36,180 nucleotides of DNA. Source: a virus. The stretch is taken from positions 1 to 36,180 of the IMG/VR virus record IMGVR_UViG_3300033145_000902; one strand, 5' to 3'. The position numbers were made by a program, and so were the translations under genes. Positions 28,304 through 36,180 of the stretch are shown one piece after another (position 1 is the stretch's first letter; every line of letters starts with the position of its first letter). A model generated the notes under the pieces. That model had not been told where the DNA came from and did no database searches. It worked only from the letters and a program-made list of their open reading frames with translations.

Positions 28304-30067
28304 ATGTCCGACAATATGACTAAAATAAAGGAATTTGAAGGTATTTTCAATCAGCGATATCAAAGAATGGACGAAGATAGGGCTCTATACCTGCTCGAGG
28401 ATTATGTCTTGCGAGATGAACAAAAAAAGAAGGTTGCCGACGCAATCTCCGTTACCATGCCAGAGCCCCGCATGTTTGCCGAGAAGGTGTTTGCTATTAT
28501 CAACTCGGCTCACATGCAGTCAAAGGTTATCGGCAAAGGGTTGTCAGACCGTGAAACAGCAATAATCGAGAATTGCATTGATGACCTCTTTGTCAGTATA
28601 GATGCAAGGCTCATGCAGAAGGGGAGCAGAATACTAAAGCCATTTATAATAGAGCAGGATTGTATCAGGGGAACAATTATAAGCCAGAACTTGCTCAAAG
28701 AAATGCCTGACGGCACGTACGTGCCAGATATTGTTCCATGCGATGCACGCTATACAGTCTATGAATTTGACGACAAGGGGCTTGCATGGTGTTCCCCTAA
28801 ATTTTTCAGGACAAGGGATATGATTGAAAGCGAGTACCCTGACGCTAAAGGCATACCAAACGGCAAGAATATCCCCGTGCAACCCTATGCCGACAGGAAC
28901 GTGATTGAGACGTATGTAAACGGTAAGAAAATATGGGAGGAAGAAAATACACTAGGCTACGTGCCGTTTGTTGTGGTGGAATCGGCAAGCGGGCCAATGC
29001 TGATGGATAGAGATTATTTCAAACACCGTGGGGAGAGCATTTATGCTGTGGTGAGAAAATTATACCCCGAAATCAACCGTCATGCCTCTATCCTTACCAC
29101 GCTGGATATGCTATCCTTCCTCGGCGGGTGGCAATATGAAAGCGAAATGGGCGAACTTGCCCAGAAGCCAGAACACCCGATACGGGGCACACGTAAAGTT
29201 ATCCCAGTGGAAAAGGGCGGAGGCTACAAACCACTTCCTGTAAATGACATCCGCAACGCTTCTCGTATGCTCCAGTATTTACTCCTATCAGCCTTGCAGA
29301 GAGCTACGTTCTCTAACCTGGAATATGGCACACTTACCATGCCACTATCGGCGGTAGCAATTTCCAAGATGATGTCAACAAGGGATGCTATTATCCTGAT
29401 GAGACTCCATGATATGGCACTTTACTATCGCCAGACTGCCAAGATGTTGCTAGACCAGTATATCAGGGGCGGGATTGAAGCGCAACTCGGTGAGCCAGGA
29501 TTGGAACGGAAATATGACAGAAAGGATATTGATAAGGATTTTGCTATCTTCTACGATTTCACTCCCACTTCTCCTGAAGCAGATATAGCCAATACCGCCG
29601 TAGCGCAACAGCAGAAGATGCTCGGCATGTCGTGGAGAAGTATTCTGGCAAATACCTTGAAGGTTCAGGATGTTGCTGGGGAACTGGAAGCGGAACGCAG
29701 GGAAATGGCTGATAGAATGGATGTGGCTAATGTGCTCTACGACCAGGTATTTGCCTACCGTGATAAGGGAGACAATCTTGATGATAAAAAAGAGAAAGAG
29801 AAATACTACCTCAAAGCCGAACTCACCTTGCAACAGCTTGAGACTATATTGAGGCAAAGGGCTATGGGGCAATTGACAGGTCTTAATATGCAGGGGTCAG
29901 AGGCGAAGGGTGGAGAGGGCGCGAAACCTATGGTGCCTTTGCTCGGCGGAGGGCAGGGCGGTAGCGGTACCCCAGAACGTGAAGAAGAAGTTACGCCTGA
30001 CGAACTGGAAGAAAGGCGTGAAAGCAGGGAAAGTGTTGTCAGAAGGCAGACTGCCGAAGGAGGATAA
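28304..30067 (+). CDS. Portal protein
   Basis: 587 residues, TTGGAGG site, 13 bases after terminase. The length and helical content suit portals of podovirus type (about 500-700 residues). Blocks such as FAIINSAHMQSKVIGKGL, YVPDIVPCDARYTVYEF, SIYAVVRKLYPEINRH and GTLTMPLSAVAISKMM appear in order, then a Met/Gln-rich C-terminal crown (residues 490-587) that is charged and Gly/Glu-rich. The dodecameric ring is the DNA channel at the capsid vertex. Direct adjacency to terminase is diagnostic. Confidence 0.85.
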   Translation: MSDNMTKIKEFEGIFNQRYQRMDEDRALYLLEDYVLRDEQKKKVADAISVTMPEPRMFAEKVFAIINSAHMQSKVIGKGLSDRETAIIENCIDDLFVSIDARLMQKGSRILKPFIIEQDCIRGTIISQNLLKEMPDGTYVPDIVPCDARYTVYEFDDKGLAWCSPKFFRTRDMIESEYPDAKGIPNGKNIPVQPYADRNVIETYVNGKKIWEEENTLGYVPFVVVESASGPMLMDRDYFKHRGESIYAVVRKLYPEINRHASILTTLDMLSFLGGWQYESEMGELAQKPEHPIRGTRKVIPVEKGGGYKPLPVNDIRNASRMLQYLLLSALQRATFSNLEYGTLTMPLSAVAISKMMSTRDAIILMRLHDMALYYRQTAKMLLDQYIRGGIEAQLGEPGLERKYDRKDIDKDFAIFYDFTPTSPEADIANTAVAQQQKMLGMSWRSILANTLKVQDVAGELEAERREMADRMDVANVLYDQVFAYRDKGDNLDDKKEKEKYYLKAELTLQQLETILRQRAMGQLTGLNMQGSEAKGGEGAKPMVPLLGGGQGGSGTPEREEEVTPDELEERRESRESVVRRQTAEGG

Positions 30068-30070
30068 GCT

Positions 30071-30268
30071 ATGCCAAGATTAAGCAACGAAATGATAAAT
30101 AACCGTGTGCGTGCAGCCATGCAACCGCCTGCACAACAGGTTGCTGGTAAGTTACCACCAACTACTATGGAAAATCTCATCCAGAAAGCAAAGGCTAAAC
30201 GTGGGGCTGCACCAGAGATAAAACTATCGCCTGAGCAAAAAGTCGACTTGAAGGCAAGAGGTATATGA
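30071..30268 (+). CDS. Hypothetical basic protein, 65 aa
   Basis: GAAGGAGG site before ATG; ends 1 base before the giant gene start. Sequence is Pro/Ala/Lys-rich (AAMQPPAQQVAGKLPP, IQKAKAKRGAAP), largely disordered in appearance. It may be a virion or head-assembly peptide by position; no family recognised. Confidence 0.55.
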   Translation: MPRLSNEMINNRVRAAMQPPAQQVAGKLPPTTMENLIQKAKAKRGAAPEIKLSPEQKVDLKARGI

Positions 30269-30269
30269 C

Positions 30270-33200
30270 ATGGCAACACCAAAAATTGGAGGGCTGCGCT
30301 CATACCGTACAGGTGCAGGTGAAAAACCACCAGAGCCTAAAGAGCCTGCGCTGGTCAAACCACGTCTTATCACTATACCACGTGAGCCTGAAGATGAATT
30401 AACTAAACATCTGCGTAAAATCCTTCAGATACCAGGCGCTGAAAGACGGCTAACCCAATTTGGAGAGATTGAGCTCACACCTGAATCTCTGAAGCAGGCT
30501 GGATTGGAACTGGATATTGGAGAAGGCTCGCACCTAAAGGTAAAACTTGGAGACAAAGGCTACCAGTTCTTTGAAGTTCCGCCTGCTGAAGCTGAGGGAA
30601 TTCCTGGAATCAAGATAAAACTTCCCGAAACCATGACGACTGAGGGGTGGAGTGTTACCGATGAGGGCTTGCTGAAATCAGCTACTGGGGAGCTATTCAC
30701 ACCTGAGGAACTGGAACAGCAAAGACAGACTGACCTGCGTGAATTTGAGCAGACCATTTTGCCTCAGTTACCAGAGGAATTGCGTGCTCAGTATGGCAAT
30801 ATCCCGATGGAAGATTTCATGGCAAAACTTGAAGAATACAGGCAGCCGTTCATTGAAAGACAGGAAAACCTTAATGAAGCCTTTTTTGCCGTGTTCCCAG
30901 AATTTGAGAAACTGGGGGAGGGTGCCGTAAGCGAATGGATGACTAAACTCGAAACCGACGAGAAATTCCAGGAAGATTTTGTTACCATGCTTCTGCAACG
31001 GGGTAGAACTACCGAGACCGAGAATCTGCTCAAGGCAATGGGGGCTGATGATACTCAGGTGCAGGAATTCTTTGCCGAACCTGAAGTTGAGCCTCCCGAA
31101 TTAGAGGCAAGACTTCCAATAACCGAGCAGGCAATTAGTGATATTAATGAGGCATGGAGGGGGTTTACTACTGGCGAGTTCAAGTGGAGTGAACTTGGGA
31201 AAGTTGCACTGGCAGGGCTTGGGACTGCTGGTGCTTTTATGGAGAAATATATCGGGAGACCCTGGGAAGGGTTTTTAATGGAGTCGGCAGCAAGGCTAAT
31301 GAACGCTGTTGGGCAAGGCGATGAATGGAGTAATTGGATTGTGCAATCCTCCGATGTTCTCCGAAAGAAGTATGGCTGGGCGGGTATTTTCTCTGAAGAC
31401 ATATCCTATATGTGGGACAGGGTAAAGTTTGCTGCCGAGAAAATGGGGCAACCATCGTGGGCGTTGACAGCGCTGGAATGGGCAAATCCTGCTTACCTTA
31501 TCCCCGTTGGTGAAGCGATAGGTATTGGTGCTCGCTTTACTTCACAGATAACAGTGCTTGGTAAGGTATTGACCAAAACTGCTGCTGGAGTTCAGGCTAT
31601 CGAAAGAGGTTTGGCTTATCCAATAGCCAAGCCTCTTGAACTAGGAGCTAAAGGTGTTCTCAAGGTTGGCGAGAAACTGGGCGAGAACGCAGCCCGAAGG
31701 CTTGTTGAGCAAGCTGATAATCTACTTCTCACAATCCCAGCAAGTGATGATATTATCAAAGGAGTGCTGGTTGATAACTGGCAAAAGAGAGTGCTGACTA
31801 CAGCAGCTAGAGTCCCAATAATCAAGACTGGCATTCAAAAAGTGTTGGGTAATCGCATCCTTATAAAGAAGGAAAGCCAGATACTCGAAGATATTGTTGG
31901 CAGGGCTTCTGTAGTTAATGCAGAAATCAGGCGCATGGGCATCAATGCTAAAGCAGTTAAAGTTTGGGAGTTGCGAGACATTGACCTGAATCCAATCAAA
32001 TCTTTTGGCTTCAATAATCAGGCTTTTTCTAAGAAAATGTTTAGCAGGTTACTACCTGAATATGCTGGTGAAAAAGATATAGCAGGCACTTTGGAACACA
32101 TTTTTACCAATCCCCAAAAGTACGACTGGACGGGTATGTCAAAGCAACTGAACTATGTTACAAGAATTCATGAAGTCAACACTGAGGTTCTTAACCTGCT
32201 TAAAGCAGAGGGTGTGCCTCCTAAGAACTTAACCGAAGATTGGTGGATTCACAGGGTTGTGCAAGGCAAGTTTGACCCTGAAGGCGAATTGATTGCTATA
32301 AGAGGTAAACCAGGTGTAAAACCAGGGCGAGTTGGCGCAAGACCCTCTTATGAAATGCACCGCAAGGCTCCGACTATGGCTGAGGGAATTGCTTGGGGAG
32401 TCAAGTATAACCAAAACCCCGAAGTAGCGGTTGCCTCTTATATAGAGGAAGCATTTAAGAAGATAGCCGATAGTAGAGCGGTCAAGATGGTTGAGGAGTT
32501 TGGTATCTTGCCATCTGAAAGACTGGCAGAGCGATTCCCCGAAGTGGTAGCAAGAGCGGAGTTGACCAAAGTTGAACTTGCCGATGCTGCTAAATTTGGC
32601 TCGGTCATAAATCGTGCTCTACGAGGTGAGAGAATTCCTGAACAAACTCTCAGGTCTATAGAAAAGAGATTTCCTGTTCTTGGCGCAAGGTTGAGGTCGG
32701 CAGTTAAGGGAACACCACTAAAGCCAATGGATGAAGCTGCTAATCTTGCTGAAACTGGAGCAAGGGAATTATTTGATTACCCGCAAAAGATACCTCCAAA
32801 GATAGTTTCTGAGGCTGAATGGGTTACAATGTCTGTGCCAGATAGAGTCGCTTTGGTAAAACAGGTTGGGCTTGAAGGCAAAGTAGGTTCCAAATCATGG
32901 AAAGCATTAAGTGCTAAAGAAAAAGAGGCTTTGACTACAATTGAAGTAATCAAACCCAAAGTAGAAGGGATTAAGGGGCTTGAAGGTGAGTCTGCTATAA
33001 AGAGAATTAAATACGAACCTCCACCAGCCAAGACACCAGATGCTCGCAAGTCTGAATTGGAAGCACTGCGCCGAGAAGTTAAGGCGCTTACAGAGGCAAG
33101 AAAAGCACCTTACTGGCAGGCTAAAGCTGAACGTGCTCTCAGAATGGAGCAGGTGAGGCAACCTGAAATCGGTGAAGGCTTTCTACTCCAGCCTTTTGCT

Positions 33201-36180
33201 AGTGGCAGGATATTCAAGCAAGATTTTATAGACGCCTTCAACAAGTTCTTTGGACATGATGCTGGCTCAAGTGTTCTGAAAGCAACCAGTGATGTGGCTG
33301 GTATTCTCAGAATGGCTAGAGCGTCTCTTGACTTCTCGGCTATGGCAATCCAAGGTTTGCCATCTTGGGGACTGGCTCATGCCTATGCCATGTTTAACCC
33401 GAAGATAGGTATGAGGATGCTCGGTGCGTGGTATAAAGCCTTTTTTGAGTCAACAAGGGCGTTCTTTGATGCCAGTGTGGTAGCTGGATTCATGAAAAAG
33501 AACCAGCAGATAGCTTTACAGAGAATATCATTCGGGGGAAGTTCCAGGGTGGTTGACTACTTTGCTGCACTGGAAGCGAGAACTGGTATCGGTGGTAAAG
33601 CAGAATGGCTGATGGAGAAACTACCATTGAAACCTTACCATCGGGCAGAGACAGCCTTTTTTGGCGCTGGCGAGATGGTGAGAGATGAGTTCTGGCGCAT
33701 ACTATCTCCGAAGGCGATTAAAAGCGGTAAGGAATTCGAGTTGGCTCGCTTCCTTGACAGGATAACAGGGATTAGCGATGCAGCTTCTCTTGGCGTTCCT
33801 CTTACAACAAGACAGTTGGAGCAGACATTCGCCTGGTTTGCGCCGAATTATACCAGGGCTTGTCTCACCGTTCTGGCAGATATATTCAGGGGGGGCATGA
33901 CTGGCGCTGAGGCGAGGAAAGCATTAGGCGGTATGATAGGCGCTGGTTCCATCATGTATACAGGTGTTCAGTTTGCCATGCAAAAGAGTGAAGGCAAGTC
34001 TGATGAAGAGGCATGGGATACTGTCTTGGGAGGCTTCGGTGTTCATGCCGACCCGATAACAGGTGAGGTTGAATGGCAACCGACAGGGCAGTTTATGACT
34101 ATTAAGGTCGGTAATTATAACTTTGGATTCGGCGGGTTCTGGTATGGGCTATTAAGATTGGCTGGCAATATTAATGAAGCAATCAACAGTGTGGGTGATA
34201 AAGAGCCAATTGACCTTGTACGCATTATAAAGCATGGTAGTTTTAACAAGCAGGATAATCCATTTATCTACTGGTGGTATAGTCGCTCATCACCACTATT
34301 CGGCACGGGCTTTGAACTGGCTACCGGCAAGGACTTTTTGGGTTATCCTATTGAGACGAAAGAACAGTACCTGGAGTATATTCTTACCAGATTTGAGCCG
34401 ATATGGGCAGAGCAAGGATTAAACTGGATGGTGCCAGGTTTTGCCAGAGACTATGAAATCCCTGAAGGTGCTGCCAGAGCAGCTGTCATTCCAGCAGAAC
34501 TGTTCGGTTTAAGGACGTTCCCTGAAAGCCAGTGGGTAAAATTCTACGATAAGGCTAACGATTATATACAGAGAATACCTGCGGAGGAATTGGATGAAAA
34601 GCAAATAGAGGCATGGCAACAGGGGAAGCTCACATGGAAACATCTGACTGAGATGCAGAAGGCTACTCTATTTCAACGCTACCCCGAATTGGAGGATGAA
34701 TATACCAAAGCTCTAAGTGATAGCCAGTTGAGACAGCGAGAGCATTGGAAGGCATGGGAGGGGAGGATTGAGGAGGAACGTAACATTTATTATAAACGCA
34801 TAGAAGAGCTAACCCAAAGGTTAATCTCTGGAGATATAGATAGCAGGGAATACAGGGAGATGGCTGGCGAGGCTGGACAAAATTATGGAGCAGCTTTGGA
34901 CTCTATTGAGCGAGACCCAAACTATGCTATGATTTACGATTACTTTGCGCAGAAGCAGGCTGAAGGCGATAAGTATGGATTTCGGGATGATATCATGCTC
35001 GGCGAGTATCAGTCTGAAATACTTTACGCTGAGGATTTGGTTGATAGCAAGGGCGACTATGATTGGGAAGAAAGAAACCGCAGGATAGATGCATTTATCG
35101 AGAAGTGGGGGCAGGATGGATATGACAGGATTCAAGCCTATCTTCAGCAGGAAAAGGGGCACAAGGGGCTGAATGAAGTATGGATTAGAAAAGGAACTGA
35201 TATTGAAGCATTAAGTCGTGGATACTGGGAATTACCCTATAAGCCGATAATAGAGATGGATGAGGGTGATGAAGCTGATGGGAATATACCTGCTGAGTAC
35301 CTGGCTTTATGGAAGCAGTATCAGGATACTGAAGATAAAGAGGCATTTCTTGAGGAACATCCAGAGCTGGCGAAGGATTGGCGTGCTGAGTGGCGCAAAG
35401 AGCACCCCGAAGATGATGCTCGGCTAGCCTTGTGGGGCTACGGTGGTAAGTTGCAATCAATGGAAGCCTATAACCTTGTAGAGAAGTGGAGCAAGGAACT
35501 CGGCATACCATTAGAGCAGATGGGATTGGGCATACCTCCGAGAACTTTGGTTAAGCCTTATTTTGAATATCTGGATAAGCAGAGGGAATACGGGGGTAAT
35601 AGTCCTGAAGCCAAGCTGTTCAGGGTAGAGAACAATGGCTTTGAGGATTGGGCTGAGGAAAACTGGGGTTGGAAACCTGTTAAGGAACACTCTGAAGCAT
35701 TGCGGATAAGCGTCAAATATCGTGAGCAGGATAAGGAATATGAATCTATTCAAATGGAAGATGATAAGGCGCAGCGTGAAGCAAGGGCTGAATATCTCGC
35801 CAAAAACGATGAGTACAGGATTGCACGTAAAAGGCGTGAGGCATACCAACTTGAATTGCCAGACGAAATGGTAGATAACTATGTAGAGTATAGTGAACTT
35901 TCTCAATATGGTTACTGGCGAGAAAGATACCGCAAAGAGAATCCCGAATTTAATGCCACTATCAGCAAAGTTCTTGAATTGCAACCAATAGAACCTGATA
36001 AAATACCTGATGCCCGCTATGACGAAATTTACGAGAAATACAAAGACCTGTTCAGGCAGTACGAAGAGGCTCAAGGAACCACTGAGGAGCGAAAGGCTTA
36101 CAGGGAAAGACTACTTGAGGAAAATCCTGAGTTTGCTGTTGCAAGGCGAGAGCGTGAGGCTTATGGTCTACTGCTACCAG
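30270..36180 (+). CDS. Giant virion-type protein, large-polyvalent-protein-like; wraps across the contig ends
   Basis: Open from ATG 30270 (AGAGG upstream) to the window end and on into 1..803; 2,199 residues when joined. It starts with a charged, Glu/Pro-rich region (residues 1-290), then hydrophobic helices near residues 310, 405 and 1225 (for example GGMIGAGSIMYTGVQFAM). Around residues 1310-1430 a block (FIYWWYSRSSPLFGTGFELA, TGKDFLGYP, VIPAELFGLRTFP) resembles C-terminal parts of large polyvalent phage proteins. The end holds three approximately 95-residue repeats. No tape measure exists elsewhere, and the position between portal and scaffold is that of ejected internal proteins, so it may be carried in the capsid and injected with DNA. 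The function is inferred. Confidence 0.8.
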   Translation, partial: MATPKIGGLRSYRTGAGEKPPEPKEPALVKPRLITIPREPEDELTKHLRKILQIPGAERRLTQFGEIELTPESLKQAGLELDIGEGSHLKVKLGDKGYQFFEVPPAEAEGIPGIKIKLPETMTTEGWSVTDEGLLKSATGELFTPEELEQQRQTDLREFEQTILPQLPEELRAQYGNIPMEDFMAKLEEYRQPFIERQENLNEAFFAVFPEFEKLGEGAVSEWMTKLETDEKFQEDFVTMLLQRGRTTETENLLKAMGADDTQVQEFFAEPEVEPPELEARLPITEQAISDINEAWRGFTTGEFKWSELGKVALAGLGTAGAFMEKYIGRPWEGFLMESAARLMNAVGQGDEWSNWIVQSSDVLRKKYGWAGIFSEDISYMWDRVKFAAEKMGQPSWALTALEWANPAYLIPVGEAIGIGARFTSQITVLGKVLTKTAAGVQAIERGLAYPIAKPLELGAKGVLKVGEKLGENAARRLVEQADNLLLTIPASDDIIKGVLVDNWQKRVLTTAARVPIIKTGIQKVLGNRILIKKESQILEDIVGRASVVNAEIRRMGINAKAVKVWELRDIDLNPIKSFGFNNQAFSKKMFSRLLPEYAGEKDIAGTLEHIFTNPQKYDWTGMSKQLNYVTRIHEVNTEVLNLLKAEGVPPKNLTEDWWIHRVVQGKFDPEGELIAIRGKPGVKPGRVGARPSYEMHRKAPTMAEGIAWGVKYNQNPEVAVASYIEEAFKKIADSRAVKMVEEFGILPSERLAERFPEVVARAELTKVELADAAKFGSVINRALRGERIPEQTLRSIEKRFPVLGARLRSAVKGTPLKPMDEAANLAETGARELFDYPQKIPPKIVSEAEWVTMSVPDRVALVKQVGLEGKVGSKSWKALSAKEKEALTTIEVIKPKVEGIKGLEGESAIKRIKYEPPPAKTPDARKSELEALRREVKALTEARKAPYWQAKAERALRMEQVRQPEIGEGFLLQPFASGRIFKQDFIDAFNKFFGHDAGSSVLKATSDVAGILRMARASLDFSAMAIQGLPSWGLAHAYAMFNPKIGMRMLGAWYKAFFESTRAFFDASVVAGFMKKNQQIALQRISFGGSSRVVDYFAALEARTGIGGKAEWLMEKLPLKPYHRAETAFFGAGEMVRDEFWRILSPKAIKSGKEFELARFLDRITGISDAASLGVPLTTRQLEQTFAWFAPNYTRACLTVLADIFRGGMTGAEARKALGGMIGAGSIMYTGVQFAMQKSEGKSDEEAWDTVLGGFGVHADPITGEVEWQPTGQFMTIKVGNYNFGFGGFWYGLLRLAGNINEAINSVGDKEPIDLVRIIKHGSFNKQDNPFIYWWYSRSSPLFGTGFELATGKDFLGYPIETKEQYLEYILTRFEPIWAEQGLNWMVPGFARDYEIPEGAARAAVIPAELFGLRTFPESQWVKFYDKANDYIQRIPAEELDEKQIEAWQQGKLTWKHLTEMQKATLFQRYPELEDEYTKALSDSQLRQREHWKAWEGRIEEERNIYYKRIEELTQRLISGDIDSREYREMAGEAGQNYGAALDSIERDPNYAMIYDYFAQKQAEGDKYGFRDDIMLGEYQSEILYAEDLVDSKGDYDWEERNRRIDAFIEKWGQDGYDRIQAYLQQEKGHKGLNEVWIRKGTDIEALSRGYWELPYKPIIEMDEGDEADGNIPAEYLALWKQYQDTEDKEAFLEEHPELAKDWRAEWRKEHPEDDARLALWGYGGKLQSMEAYNLVEKWSKELGIPLEQMGLGIPPRTLVKPYFEYLDKQREYGGNSPEAKLFRVENNGFEDWAEENWGWKPVKEHSEALRISVKYREQDKEYESIQMEDDKAQREARAEYLAKNDEYRIARKRREAYQLELPDEMVDNYVEYSELSQYGYWRERYRKENPEFNATISKVLELQPIEPDKIPDARYDEIYEKYKDLFRQYEEAQGTTEERKAYRERLLEENPEFAVARREREAYGLLLP
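36067..36180. repeat. Right copy of 114-bp terminal direct repeat
   Basis: Identical to bases 1-114 and in the coding frame of the giant protein, which shows that the ends join. Unique genome length is therefore 36,066 bp. Confidence 0.95.

Noticed and set aside
34821-36074. Long minus-strand frames opposite the giant gene
   Set aside because: Antisense of a Glu/Lys-rich coding region, giving Phe/Leu-rich nonsense without start signals.
1-36180. tRNA genes
   Set aside because: I saw no cloverleaf with a GTTCRANNC T-loop in the intergenic stretches; I could not run a tRNA scan.

Overview
This window is very probably the complete genome of a tailed double-stranded DNA bacteriophage (Caudoviricetes). 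Bases 1-114 recur exactly at 36067-36180, so the contig is circular or circularly permuted and about 36,066 bp long without the overlap. A reading frame that runs off the right end continues in frame at the left end, giving a single protein of about 2,199 residues. Strong AGGAGG-type ribosome binding sites and TTGACA/TATAAT-like promoters point to a bacterial host. I cannot name the host. I see no integrase, DNA polymerase, tape-measure protein or tail sheath, and no recognisable endolysin. Terminase, portal, a giant internal-type protein, scaffold, capsid and a short tail module fit a podovirus-like particle better than a long-tailed one, but this is inference.

Layout. (1) 25.7-36.2 kb, wrapping to 13.7 kb, all plus strand: small genes, large terminase, portal, giant protein, scaffold, major capsid, capsid decoration, an HNH homing-type endonuclease, several beta-rich small virion proteins including a LamG-like one, an adaptor-like protein, a baseplate/tail-fibre protein, two membrane proteins (holin candidates), a metallophosphoesterase and a DUF4406-like protein. 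It ends in a hairpin terminator near 13.7 kb shared with the convergent operon. (2) 20.4-13.7 kb, minus strand: one long early-type operon behind a TTGCAA-17-TATAAT promoter. It carries tiny Cys-rich proteins, a 34-unit pentapeptide-repeat protein, a Gp3-like recombination directionality factor homologue, a VRR-NUC nuclease, a ribbon-helix-helix protein, an approximately 350-nt region with the look of a structured RNA, a DUF5131 (Gp37/Gp68) protein and zinc-ribbon proteins. (3) 20.6-23.6 kb, plus strand: small Cys-rich genes, a beta-class DNA methyltransferase and a DUF3987-like helicase with a C-terminal winged-helix-like domain. (4) 25.4-23.6 kb, minus strand: a stand-alone copy of that C-terminal domain, small genes, and a DUF7666-like protein with an Ala/Trp-rich tail.

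The most interesting locus is 25.1-25.9 kb. An AT-rich, gene-free stretch holds eight copies of a 12-bp element (consensus TTGTGCWATWTC) in both orientations. It lies directly upstream of the gene for the stand-alone domain, whose only visible relative here is the C-terminus of the helicase. I propose a replication origin or control region in which the same DNA-binding domain occurs once fused to the helicase and once free. The wrap-around giant gene, the structured RNA region and a 68-residue domain duplicated between two tail proteins are the other main points.
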